Source: a virus | DNA: 30,499 nucleotides | Reading direction: 5' to 3' (one strand) | Virus record (IMG/VR): IMGVR_UViG_3300047548_001270 | Span: 1-30,499 of that record | Shown here: positions 6,765 to 13,300 of the stretch, piece after piece | Numbering within the stretch: the first letter of the stretch is position 1 | Layout: every line of letters starts with the position of its first letter | Position numbers and translations under genes: made by a program | The notes under the pieces: generated by a model | Seen by the model: the letters and a program-made list of their open reading frames with translations, nothing else | The model's database searches: none | What the model was told of the DNA's origin: nothing

Positions 6765-7547
6765 TTATTTAACACTAAACAGTCCAAGTGTTGGTGCCAT
6801 CATAGATAGTTCACCTTGAATTCTAGAGTTAATTCCAACTACTTCACCATCGCTATTGATAACTGGTCCACCGGACATACCAGGAACAATCATAGATTCT
6901 CCTGTGTAATAAACTCCATATTGACCTATTGCTCTAAAGTCAATACATGTCGCTGGAGACATTCCATTTGCAAAGCCACAGCTTCTTAACATATCGCCAG
7001 ATTTAACTGTAAAATCAGTTCTAACTATCAACTTATTAAACTTCCTAAAATCACCATAAATAAATCCAAAATCTCTACTCGAGTCAGCATCTGCTGCCAT
7101 AGCTACAACTGCAGTATCATTACCATATACATCAAAAACTCTATACATAGTAGGTCTTTCTGTTTTTTGAAGTAATTCTAAGTATTTATTTTTAGCTATA
7201 ACTAATTTAGTTAATTCACCAATTTCTTCATCGCACGTATCTTTATAACATTGAATTTTTAAATTCTCAATATCTGCCTTAATATCTTCAATTTCTTTTG
7301 GAAGTTTTTCAATTGCTTTTGCCATATCTTCTTTAAGAAACTTAGCTGAGAACTGCATACAATGTGCTGCTGTTACTGCAATTTGATCTGATATTACAAA
7401 TGCTGAACAAGAACTTGTGGGTGTTCTTTTAATATTGATTATAGCATTATATTGACCATTGGTAGCTGGCTTGATATCATAATTATTAGTTGAAGAGCAG
7501 CTTGCCATCATCATCAGGAGAAGTAGGGATAAAAGAACTCGTTTCAT
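6765..7547 (-). CDS. Trypsin-like serine protease lipoprotein
   Basis: A 260-residue protein. The start is a lipoprotein signal peptide (MKRVLLSLLLLMMMAS-C17), then a trypsin/HtrA-like domain. Visible triad: H62 in TAAHC, D159 in SSRDFGF and S225 in GMSGGP, followed by VVGIN. A charged, probably coiled-coil insertion (about 66-128) separates His and Asp. The mature enzyme would be anchored in the inner or outer membrane facing the periplasm or outside. The ATG at 7547 has GGAG at the right distance and puts the signal at the N-terminus, so it is preferred over 7619. An exported protease is rare in a phage; it could act on envelope proteins or in superinfection exclusion (inference). Confidence 0.85.
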   Translation of the reverse strand: MKRVLLSLLLLMMMASCSSTNNYDIKPATNGQYNAIINIKRTPTSSCSAFVISDQIAVTAAHCMQFSAKFLKEDMAKAIEKLPKEIEDIKADIENLKIQCYKDTCDEEIGELTKLVIAKNKYLELLQKTERPTMYRVFDVYGNDTAVVAMAADADSSRDFGFIYGDFRKFNKLIVRTDFTVKSGDMLRSCGFANGMSPATCIDFRAIGQYGVYYTGESMIVPGMSGGPVINSDGEVVGINSRIQGELSMMAPTLGLFSVK

Positions 7548-7767
7548 ATTTGAACTCCATTTCAGCTTCACGCAAGACAATGTTTTTAGCTCTAATGAGC
7601 ACTTCCTGCTGCGTTTCATTATTATCTGGACTAGAATACATTATCTCTAAGCAAGACAATATATCTCTAGTTTTAAGATCTTTCTTCTTAAGACTGTTAA
7701 TAACATCATAAGCCCTTGAATTCTCATATCTTACTTGCTTATCAATATATTTCTGTAATCCTAACAT
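7486..7767 (-). CDS. Hypothetical protein upstream of the protease
   Basis: A 93-residue helical, charged protein with no recognised domain. The ATG follows AAGGAT. A -10-like TTATAAAT lies just upstream in a divergent promoter region shared with the sigma-like gene. Its last 62 bases overlap the protease start in another frame, and its C-terminus there (TSPDDDGKLLFN) is probably unconstrained. It is the first gene of the protease/ligase transcript. Confidence 0.6.
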   Translation of the reverse strand: MLGLQKYIDKQVRYENSRAYDVINSLKKKDLKTRDILSCLEIMYSSPDNNETQQEVLIRAKNIVLREAEMEFKYETSSFIPTSPDDDGKLLFN

Positions 7768-7783
7768 ATAATCCTTATACTAA

Positions 7784-7807
7784 TTTATAACCACAACGTG
7801 GTATAAT
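7784..7807. promoter_or_regulatory. Divergent promoters with an operator-like palindrome
   Basis: On the plus strand TATAAT lies at 7802-7807, preceded by TGG (extended -10), ten bases before the ATG at 7817. On the minus strand TATAAA lies at 7784-7789, 17 bases before the gene starting at 7767. Between them ACCAC (7790-7794) and GTGGT (7798-7802) form an inverted repeat with a 3-base centre. A protein bound there would cover both -10 elements. Regulation is inferred from position only. Confidence 0.55.
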
Positions 7808-7816
7808 AGAGCTATT

Positions 7817-8188
7817 ATGGCAAACGAAAAGAAGACAGAAAGAGATCACCTAAACGACATGCTCATCGAGTATGCTCCACTTATTAACATGCATGTAAAT
7901 AAGCTTAGAGACAACTTACCCCCACATATTGATCACGAAGATCTTTATGCGGCTGGAATGCATGGTCTAATTGATGCTCTTCATAAATATGACCCTAAAA
8001 AGGGTGCTGCTTTTAATACGTATGCTTCTAAGCGTATCAACGGTAAAATGCTAGATCATATCACTGCACCAACCGCTAGTTCTGTAGATAACTTTCATTA
8101 CAAACAAGCTAAAGAGTTTATGTCTAAACAACCTAAACCTGAAATGGCTCCAGTTACAACTACAACATTTCCAAAGAAAGAAGAGTAA
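7817..8188 (+). CDS. Sigma-28-like protein, region 2 only
   Basis: A 123-residue protein. Residues about 15-80 match sigma-70 family region 2 of the FliA/sigma-28 type: LINMHVNKLRD, then DLYAAGMHGLIDALHKYDPKKGAAFNTYASKRINGKMLDHI, where the last part is the core-binding/-10 helix pair. Regions 3 and 4 are absent; the tail is Thr/Pro/Lys-rich. It may be a minimal phage sigma that directs host polymerase to phage promoters, or a decoy occupying the core enzyme. It is on the plus strand in a minus-strand block, with an extended -10 placed so that the leader is only about 3 bases. Its 3' end abuts a convergent gene. Confidence 0.8.
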   Translation: MANEKKTERDHLNDMLIEYAPLINMHVNKLRDNLPPHIDHEDLYAAGMHGLIDALHKYDPKKGAAFNTYASKRINGKMLDHITAPTASSVDNFHYKQAKEFMSKQPKPEMAPVTTTTFPKKEE

Positions 8189-8584
8189 TTATTCTTCTTT
8201 GTCAATATGTTTTTTAACACTTTCAATCATTGATCTATTAGCTAAATCAATTAGTTGTTCATCTGATTTTTCAGATAAGATTTCATTTACATCTTTATCA
8301 AACTGAAGTTCATATAGAACGTCTGCTGCTGCTTGAGTAGGGTGTTCCCATAGACTATCTTGAAAACTTTCATGGCCACAAGTTGCTAACCAATTACAAA
8401 GTTCTCTTTTGAAGTCAATCATCTTTTCGTATGATGTTGTATCATTTTCAAACAACTCCATAGCTTTTTGAAGAGATTCTGTAACTGCCACACCGAAGTG
8501 TAAGCTGTAATTTCTTACATTATCACAATCCTCTGTAGATACAGGAATACTTCTATCGACTTCACCGCTTACATTTTGAGTCAT
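8189..8584 (-). CDS. Hypothetical acidic protein
   Basis: A 131-residue acidic, helical protein with no recognised domain. The ATG follows GGAGGACAA. The element AACCGAATCGAA (copy b) lies 33 bases before the start, inside the clpP copy 2 coding region, so it may be transcribed separately. Its stop abuts the stop of the convergent sigma-like gene; the shared tail forms an AT-rich hairpin at 8177-8200. Confidence 0.65.
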   Translation of the reverse strand: MTQNVSGEVDRSIPVSTEDCDNVRNYSLHFGVAVTESLQKAMELFENDTTSYEKMIDFKRELCNWLATCGHESFQDSLWEHPTQAAADVLYELQFDKDVNEILSEKSDEQLIDLANRSMIESVKKHIDKEE

Positions 8585-8595
8585 TTGTCCTCCAA

Positions 8596-9294
8596 TTATT
8601 TCTTCTTTGATTTCTTCTTCGATTCGGTTTTCTTTTTAACTGGCTTCTTTGTAGCTTTAACTAAGTCATTTAATAGACCTTTAGCAATCGCCATTGATCC
8701 AGTTTTATCTTCAATCACAATAGGCTTCTTTGAAGGAAGAACTTCTACTGAATAAGATACGGATGGTCTAACCAATGGGAGACCAATAAAATCAATCAAG
8801 CCAATATTCTTAGCTTGTTGAGCGGTAAGATATAAATCTCTACCTTCGTTTTCTTTAATAATTGCTTTTAATTGTTCATACGACATACCACATCTTGCTG
8901 CGATAAGGTCCATGATCTGACGATTAATACGCTCATGTTCTTTAGCGTCTGTCTTAATATCATCTGCATGTCCTACAGCTCCACCAGAAGCCTCATGAAT
9001 CATAATACGAGCATCTGAGTCACAGAATCTAATATCACCTAAGGAAAGAAGTGCTGCACCTGCAGACATAGCTTTACCTTGACATACAGTGATAAATGTA
9101 TTAGGAACGCTTTTCATAATTGAAAGCATTGTGTTAAAGCTATCTACATATCCACCGTATGAATCAATAGTAACTACTATTGGCATACTAGGATCAACAG
9201 ATGCGAGTCTATTTACTTTCTTTCTAAAATCTTTGACAGATTCTTCTGTAAACTTATTAACGACTATCTCATGGTCTTCGAGTTCTTCTCTCAT
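8596..9294 (-). CDS. clpP: ClpP-like serine peptidase (copy 2)
   Basis: A 232-residue ClpP-fold protein. Triad: S77 in GKAMSAGAA, H100 in RIMIH and D153 in GRDLYLTA. The substrate-cleft segment DSYGGYV is conserved. After the fold (about residue 172) comes a 60-residue extension ending in a very basic tail (TESKKKSKKK). The N-terminus is short, with no obvious axial-loop region, unlike copy 1. It may form a mixed ring with copy 1 or be an independent peptidase; both carry full triads. The ATG follows AGGAG. A structured leader precedes it, and copy b of the repeated element lies within its 3' end. Confidence 0.88.
   Translation of the reverse strand: MREELEDHEIVVNKFTEESVKDFRKKVNRLASVDPSMPIVVTIDSYGGYVDSFNTMLSIMKSVPNTFITVCQGKAMSAGAALLSLGDIRFCDSDARIMIHEASGGAVGHADDIKTDAKEHERINRQIMDLIAARCGMSYEQLKAIIKENEGRDLYLTAQQAKNIGLIDFIGLPLVRPSVSYSVEVLPSKKPIVIEDKTGSMAIAKGLLNDLVKATKKPVKKKTESKKKSKKK
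8618..8629 (-). promoter_or_regulatory. Repeated element AACCGAATCGAA (copy b)
   Basis: This copy lies inside the C-terminal Lys-rich codons of clpP copy 2 (reading K-T-E-S-K) and ends 33 bases before the next minus-strand start at 8584. Its presence within coding sequence suggests selection for the DNA element and not only for the protein. The promoter role is inferred. Confidence 0.5.
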
Positions 9295-9314
9295 TAATAC
9301 TCCTTTAAAAGAAA

Positions 9315-9354
9315 ATCCACGCTTTCATATCAGAACGAGCCTACTCGCGTGGAT
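9315..9354 (-). promoter_or_regulatory. Structured leader before clpP copy 2
   Basis: On the minus strand ATCCACGC and GCGTGGAT form a perfect 8-bp stem, 20 bases before the clpP ATG. Inside it CGAG-TAGG-CTCG makes a smaller hairpin. Loop bases TCAGA could also pair with TCTGA just outside, giving a possible pseudoknot. There is no U-run, so it is not a simple terminator. It could be a protein- or ligand-binding leader, or an RNA-processing site. Only the pairing is seen directly. Confidence 0.5.
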
Positions 9355-9388
9355 ATATCTGAATCATCGTGTTTAATTATCGAATCTG

Positions 9389-9631
9389 TTACTTTTTTAC
9401 GTATTTATTAATTCTTTTTCTTGCATCTCGTGCCATCCAGTAATTTGTGCATGGAACCCAAACACATGGTGATATATTTTCCATTTTAAGCGGTTCAGTC
9501 CATATTTTAAGTAACTTTAATGTAACTAAAAATCTACCTAATATTTGAGCAGATTCATTGTGTCTATTGGGGTCACTACGGTTTTGTGTATCTATTTTAG
9601 TTAATAATGAAGATTGTACCCACTCTTTCAT
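9389..9631 (-). CDS. TLxRF-family micro-protein (paired paralogue)
   Basis: An 80-residue protein with core FLVTLKLLKIW. Similarity to the upstream protein is not limited to the core: both begin M-[KR]-x-W-x2-SSL and share L-x-[MV]-[ED]-x-[IL]-x-P-x-[VL]-W after it. The ATG at 9631 follows AGGA and overlaps the upstream stop. The C-terminus is basic (ARDARKRINKYVKK). Function is unknown; this is a clear local duplication. Confidence 0.68.
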   Translation of the reverse strand: MKEWVQSSLLTKIDTQNRSDPNRHNESAQILGRFLVTLKLLKIWTEPLKMENISPCVWVPCTNYWMARDARKRINKYVKK

Positions 9632-9861
9632 AACCAATTTCCTATATCAATAGGTCTATTATAGAGTCTGCTATTATAAGCATTGTATGTATATTCCCAT
9701 AATCTAGGTCCAAGTTCATCAACTTCTAAAGTTTTAAAACCTATTTCAAATAAACGTAAAGTAACTATAAAATTAGCTAAAGCTAAAGTCTTATGACTAG
9801 ACGTATCTTCATGCCATTTTGGGAGATTCATTATCAAGGAGGATTCCGTCCACTTTCTCAT
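9628..9861 (-). CDS. TLxRF-family micro-protein (paired paralogue)
   Basis: A 77-residue protein with core FIVTLRLFEIG, the duplicate of the protein at 9389-9631. The ATG follows AAGGAGG (reading on the minus strand before 9861), a strong ribosome binding site, and lies 53 bases inside the upstream gene. No domain is recognised. Confidence 0.65.
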   Translation of the reverse strand: MRKWTESSLIMNLPKWHEDTSSHKTLALANFIVTLRLFEIGFKTLEVDELGPRLWEYTYNAYNSRLYNRPIDIGNWL

Positions 9862-10138
9862 TTAACTCTTCCTCTGTGTAGATACTGTCTACTATTGCCA
9901 TTGCTGTAGCAACAGCTACTCTTTTAATGTACTCTTGTAATTCTGGCGGCCAACCTTGTGCATGGGGTGGACAAGCAATTTCTCCATTATAGCCCTGCAT
10001 ATCATATTGATGGCCATTAGTTGGAACGTAAAATGAACCATCATTAAGCATTAAGTTATTTAACCCATATTGAAGTCTGTTCATTACACTCTGCATTGCA
10101 GCATTTCTATCTCCTTTTAGCACGATAATCCTTTGCAT
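9809..10138 (-). CDS. Hypothetical protein
   Basis: Up to 109 residues. An N-terminal helix (about 10-30), a Gly/Asn/Pro-rich middle (NDGSFYVPTNGHQYDMQGYNG, CPPHAQGWPP) and a helical C-terminus (AVATAMAIVDSIY). No family is recognised. ATG codons at 10138 and 10096 are possible; AAGGAG lies between them and is slightly far (14 bases) from the second. It overlaps both neighbours. Confidence 0.55.
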   Translation of the reverse strand: MQRIIVLKGDRNAAMQSVMNRLQYGLNNLMLNDGSFYVPTNGHQYDMQGYNGEIACPPHAQGWPPELQEYIKRVAVATAMAIVDSIYTEEELNEKVDGILLDNESPKMA

Positions 10139-10496
10139 TTAATAATGCTTCGTAAAGTTTGCTTCCACCTTCAAGAAATCTTAAATTAATACTTTCAATT
10201 ACACCTAATATAATTTCATCAGCAAATTCTTCTCCCTCAAATTGAGCAGAGTTGAACACTCTATCTAAAAAACCAGGTTTCTTTTTATTTATTTCAAGTA
10301 CACGTGGAGCCCATTCTCTAAATACATTATAAGAAGCTATATTATTAGGTTCGACTTCTTTAATAAAACGGTCAATTTTCTGTACAAATCCTTTTTTAAA
10401 GCCATCATCTTTAGTTTTACTTACAACATACTTACGTTGAGCTTTAAGCATCAACTCCGCAAGAGCTAAATAATCCTGTGACACTGCTAGCTTCAT
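10107..10496 (-). CDS. Hypothetical helical protein
   Basis: A 129-residue, Lys/Glu-rich, mainly helical protein, with no membrane segment and no recognised domain. The ATG follows TAGGAGAAGTC, a strong ribosome binding site that also spans the stop of the 17-residue membrane peptide upstream. It belongs to the long minus-strand operon running from thyX towards the paired micro-proteins. Confidence 0.65.
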   Translation of the reverse strand: MKLAVSQDYLALAELMLKAQRKYVVSKTKDDGFKKGFVQKIDRFIKEVEPNNIASYNVFREWAPRVLEINKKKPGFLDRVFNSAQFEGEEFADEIILGVIESINLRFLEGGSKLYEALLNAKDYRAKRR

Positions 10497-10504
10497 GACT
10501 TCTC

Positions 10505-10558
10505 CTAATCTTTAAAAATATATAGAAAAATTAACACTATAAATAATAATCCAATCAT
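10505..10558 (-). CDS. 17-residue membrane micro-peptide
   Basis: The whole product would be MIGLLFIVLIFLYIFKD: a single hydrophobic helix with a C-terminal KD. The ATG overlaps the stop of the upstream gene (ATGA) with AGGTG before it, and the stop is followed at once by the ribosome binding site of the next gene. Tight fitting between neighbours and a pure membrane-helix composition support coding. It may be an inner-membrane regulator or a holin-like accessory (inference). Confidence 0.5.
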   Translation of the reverse strand: MIGLLFIVLIFLYIFKD

Positions 10559-10869
10559 CTTGCACCTAATTCTTGTAATACTTTTCTAATTTCTTTTACT
10601 TCTTCTTTGTTATTAAAGAAGTAAAGAACAGTCTTGTCTTGTTTAATAGCTACAGTTTCGTCATCATGATCAAACATAACATTGAAACTATTAAATGTTT
10701 GGCTTGCTTTATGTGGAACCAAACTACCGACAACAAAGAATTGATCACTATTAAAGTCTGTTCTATCACCATTGTTGAATGCATGAGTTTGAGAAAGAAT
10801 CTTTTCCTTCGCTAGATCAAGCATTGTTTTAGGTGTAGGAAAGAAGTAATTAAGTATTCTTTGAATCAT
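10555..10869 (-). CDS. Hypothetical protein
   Basis: A 104-residue soluble protein with an aromatic start (MIQRILNYFFPTPKT) and a mixed alpha/beta pattern (QFFVVGSL, FNSFNVMFDHDDETVAIKQDKTVLYFF). No family is recognised. The ATG at 10869 has AGAGGA at good spacing and overlaps the upstream stop (ATGA), so longer starts are rejected. Confidence 0.65.
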   Translation of the reverse strand: MIQRILNYFFPTPKTMLDLAKEKILSQTHAFNNGDRTDFNSDQFFVVGSLVPHKASQTFNSFNVMFDHDDETVAIKQDKTVLYFFNNKEEVKEIRKVLQELGAR

Positions 10870-11168
10870 CTGGTCCTCTCTTTTAAAATACCTTTCATTT
10901 TTGCGTAATCCATCATATAAACACATAGTGTTTCATCTGTAATATAACCAGATTGTCCATTATAAACATAGTTACATGCCATTGAGAATCCACCACCAGC
11001 AGAAGTTACTTCTGTAAGTGCATCCATTCTAGAGTAAGCATTGGGAACTGTTCCATGCTTCAACTCTAAATGATGACCTAAGTTAGCGTGAGCTGCATAT
11101 CTAAGGAACTTTAAGTCTTCTTTGACTTCCTCGATACTCTCATTGTTTGCTATAGTTATTGTTTCCAA
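10866..11168 (-). CDS. Hypothetical protein, TTG start
   Basis: A 100-residue protein: an acidic helical N-terminus, then a Gly-rich middle (TSAGGGFSMACNYVYNGQSGY) and a helical end. No domain is recognised. No ATG fits; a TTG at 11168 has GGAGG seven bases upstream, inside the last codons of thyX. Coupled translation with thyX is likely. A link to thymidylate metabolism is not shown. Confidence 0.6.
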   Translation of the reverse strand: METITIANNESIEEVKEDLKFLRYAAHANLGHHLELKHGTVPNAYSRMDALTEVTSAGGGFSMACNYVYNGQSGYITDETLCVYMMDYAKMKGILKERTR

Positions 11169-11860
11169 CCTGCTGCCTCCGCAATTACTGGGAATTTCTT
11201 AATCATTAGCTCTTTAACTGCCTCAGCGATCTCTCTGTGTTCTTTTTGAGTTGCTGGATCAGTTCTTAAATTCACATAATGAACCCAGCTTCTTAAGCTA
11301 CCGTTCATAAATAGTTTAGTCTTAGCTTGCAACGGAAGTACAGCGCGTGCTGTTTCTTTTGCAATATTGTTATCTAGAGCCCAATTATAATCATCTACTG
11401 CTCTATTCCAATTTTCTTTCTGCTTCTGATCCCATTCATCTTTAATCTCATCTGTTAGATCATCTACAGAGTTCTGTCTGTTCTTCTTATCTTGCCTTCT
11501 AGCTTTAAACAACTCCATTCCATCGTCATCTACTTTCGCATATCTCTGAGAGAACTCTTGAAAGGAAAAACTTCTATGTCTTAAGATTTGAGGAGCGATA
11601 GCTCTTGTTGTCTCAATCTCAAATACTGCATTCGCTGTTTCTAAGATAGACCAATGTCCATGACTCATGCAATACTTAATAAGTCCTGCAAAGGAAGGAT
11701 TCTTTTGGTCTGAGGAAGAGACTCTTGCAATATAAGCTATTAAACCTTCAGTGTTCTGAACGTTCTTTACGAACTCCAGATTATCTTCTGTTGCTTCTTT
11801 CATTAGCTCTTGAAGATATTCTTCATCAATCTCAGTCTTAGAGACGAGGCGCACTTTCAT
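11156..11860 (-). CDS. thyX: Flavin-dependent thymidylate synthase
   Basis: A 234-residue ThyX. It methylates dUMP to dTMP using methylene-tetrahydrofolate, FAD and NADPH. The signature RHR-x7-S-x-R is visible as RHRSFSFQEFSQR, near residues 90-102. The C-terminal part with NGSLRSWVHYVNLRTDPATQKEHR, read in two halves, matches the dUMP/FAD-binding region. The ATG at 11860 follows GGAG and overlaps the upstream gene by 23 bases, so it is preferred over 11872. With nrdAB in the same window, this gives the phage its own dNTP supply. Confidence 0.95.
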   Translation of the reverse strand: MKVRLVSKTEIDEEYLQELMKEATEDNLEFVKNVQNTEGLIAYIARVSSSDQKNPSFAGLIKYCMSHGHWSILETANAVFEIETTRAIAPQILRHRSFSFQEFSQRYAKVDDDGMELFKARRQDKKNRQNSVDDLTDEIKDEWDQKQKENWNRAVDDYNWALDNNIAKETARAVLPLQAKTKLFMNGSLRSWVHYVNLRTDPATQKEHREIAEAVKELMIKKFPVIAEAAGWKQ

Positions 11861-12104
11861 CAAACACTCCATATTCGTTAGGTTTAATCACTGTCACTTC
11901 ATGTGATGGTGAATCTTGTAGGGTTGCAATTGTAACTACTCTATGAAACATAGCTTCAGATACAAGAAAGATTCTTAGGACACAGAATCCAAGTCTAAGC
12001 TCCAGTGACTTTTTACCTAGGCTTATATTGAATCCACAATATTCAGCATCAGCTGAAAATAACACTGTGAGTCCTTTTTTATTCTTTACTTCAGGAAGCT
12101 CCAA
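11838..12104 (-). CDS. Hypothetical protein, TTG start
   Basis: An 88-residue protein, mostly beta-like (LTVLFSADAEYCGFNISLG, LELRLGFCVLRIFLV). No domain is recognised. The best start is TTG at 12104 with GAGGTG five bases upstream, overlapping the stop region of the preceding gene. It ends 23 bases inside thyX. It is probably a small alpha/beta protein of the thyX operon. Confidence 0.55.
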   Translation of the reverse strand: MELPEVKNKKGLTVLFSADAEYCGFNISLGKKSLELRLGFCVLRIFLVSEAMFHRVVTIATLQDSPSHEVTVIKPNEYGVFDESAPRL

Positions 12105-12105
12105 A

Positions 12106-12477
12106 TTACACCTCTACAGTTGATTTAATATAAGCTTCAAGAGTTCTTTCAACGTTAAGAGATTCAATTTTATAACTTAACTTCTCTCTTTGTTTAGAAG
12201 CATTTACTCTTTCTGTTGTTTTACCAGATGCAACTTCAGCAGCAAGTTCTGCACGACCTTGAGCAATAAGTCTACCGTGAGTTCTAGAGTATGAATCGCC
12301 TCTATTAGAAAACTTTGCAACACCTACAAAAACAGTAGTTCCCTTAACTAAAAGAACAGTAGTTCTACCAGAACCATCAGTGTTTTTATCATGCTTAATA
12401 ACTACTTTATCGTATGAACCTTTTAATTCATTTAGAGAACTTCTTCCATTGTCTGTTGGTCTTGTCTTGTTAGCCAT
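12106..12477 (-). CDS. Hypothetical conserved-type phage protein
   Basis: A 123-residue basic protein. The central part VFVGVAKFSNRGDSYSRTHGRLIAQGRAELA recalls a short pattern (G-x-A, then a Gly-Arg-x-x-Ala-x-Gly-Arg-Ala turn) that I associate with unannotated phage proteins; this is from memory and weak. The ATG follows AGGAG. It is the first gene after a likely promoter (-10 at 12557-12562), with a leader of about 70 bases. Confidence 0.65.
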   Translation of the reverse strand: MANKTRPTDNGRSSLNELKGSYDKVVIKHDKNTDGSGRTTVLLVKGTTVFVGVAKFSNRGDSYSRTHGRLIAQGRAELAAEVASGKTTERVNASKQREKLSYKIESLNVERTLEAYIKSTVEV

Positions 12478-12556
12478 TCGTAACTCCTATCGAAACTCGT
12501 TTGTATTGTAATTTGTATAAGTAGTTAAGATTAGAATCAGATTCTATTCTATACTA

Positions 12557-12562
12557 TTTATA
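12557..12562 (-). promoter_or_regulatory. Extended -10 promoter, minus strand
   Basis: On the minus strand this reads CGGTATAAAT, the same form as the elements at 4421 and 22189. Transcription would begin near 12550, just after the stop of the exported protein gene, and give a leader of about 70 bases to 12106-12477 and thyX. No clear -35 is seen. Confidence 0.5.
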
Positions 12563-12569
12563 CCGTTCG

Positions 12570-12974
12570 TTATTTTTGAAACAATATCCACTTAATCCCA
12601 ACACCATTCTCATTGGGGAATCTATTGATGTTAGTATAGACACAATCTAAGCAATGACCACTTCGGTGCTTTGCATAGAGAATAAAGCTCTTATTAAGAT
12701 GAATATTAAGAATAGGTTCAAGCTCTACATACCTGAATTGTTTTTCATCTATCTTAGAATTAACTGTAGTATCTAAATCTACAAATTTTAAGATTTGATA
12801 GTTAAAGTGTAGTCCTAGTTCACCCTTCTTCTTTTCTTGATATTCAAAGCTTCTATTTGTGCCTACTGCTTCTTCATATCTAAGGTCTAACTGTTTAAGT
12901 TCAGCGGTATGAGCTGAAGTTAGAAGCATCGACACCATTAATGGTAGTAACAACAAACTCTTTATCCTCTGCAT
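12570..12974 (-). CDS. Exported hypothetical protein, possibly outer-membrane
   Basis: A 134-residue protein. Residues 1-23 form a signal peptide ending at SAHTA. The mature part is rich in alternating strands (LDLRYEEAVG, GELGLHFNYQI, RYVELEPILNIHL, SFILYAKH), as in a small beta-barrel or cell-envelope protein, and ends with an aromatic residue two before the end (FQK). Two cysteines are close together (HCLDC). It starts inside the preceding micro-protein. It may alter the host surface (inference). Confidence 0.6.
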   Translation of the reverse strand: MQRIKSLLLLPLMVSMLLTSAHTAELKQLDLRYEEAVGTNRSFEYQEKKKGELGLHFNYQILKFVDLDTTVNSKIDEKQFRYVELEPILNIHLNKSFILYAKHRSGHCLDCVYTNINRFPNENGVGIKWILFQK

Positions 12975-13137
12975 CTCTTATCTCCCTAACTGCTACTTTA
13001 AATAAGTAATTCTCTTCTTTAAAAGCTCCAGCCCATTTTTCTTTAATAATCTTAAATCTCTTTAAGGTTTGACAGAGTCTACCTGAAACCCTTACAGCTT
13101 TAGTATTATTGATCTGTGACGCTTTGTAACCTATCAT
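12901..13137 (-). CDS. TLxRF-family micro-protein
   Basis: A 78-residue protein with core LCQTLKRFKII, then an aromatic KWAGAF and a charged end. The ATG follows AGAGGTAG. Its last 74 bases overlap the signal-peptide codons of the next gene in another frame, so the C-terminal 24 residues are probably unconstrained. Function is unknown. Confidence 0.65.
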   Translation of the reverse strand: MIGYKASQINNTKAVRVSGRLCQTLKRFKIIKEKWAGAFKEENYLFKVAVREIRDAEDKEFVVTTINGVDASNFSSYR

Positions 13138-13300
13138 CTACCTCTTTCTCCATAACTTGGCCAATGTATTCACCAGCAGATATTGAAAACTTAAACTTTT
13201 CACCTAATATTTTTTCTATTGTGCGAAATAATTTCACTGTAGTCTTATAAGTATCTGTTACTGTATAAGTTCGTATATTATCTTGCTTAAATTTGATCAC
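13106..13300 (-). CDS. Hypothetical small protein, GTG start
   Basis: A 64-residue basic protein following clpA. The likely start is GTG at 13300, overlapping the clpA stop region by 14 bases, with AGAGG about 12 bases upstream. A T-V-K-L-F segment faintly resembles the TLxRF core but the spacing does not fit, so I do not count it in that family. Function is unknown. Confidence 0.5.
   Translation of the reverse strand: MIKFKQDNIRTYTVTDTYKTTVKLFRTIEKILGEKFKFSISAGEYIGQVMEKEVDDRLQSVTDQ

Noticed and set aside
8177-8200. AAAGAAGA/TCTTCTTT hairpin between convergent genes as a two-way terminator.
   Set aside because: The stem is entirely A/G-T/C-poor in strength, lies in coding ends, and has no U-run after it; it is too weak to call.
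13106-13300. The small gene after clpA as a seventeenth TLxRF family member.
   Set aside because: Its T-V-K-L-F segment lacks the T-[LI] pair and the spacing to the following hydrophobics, so it was left out of the family.
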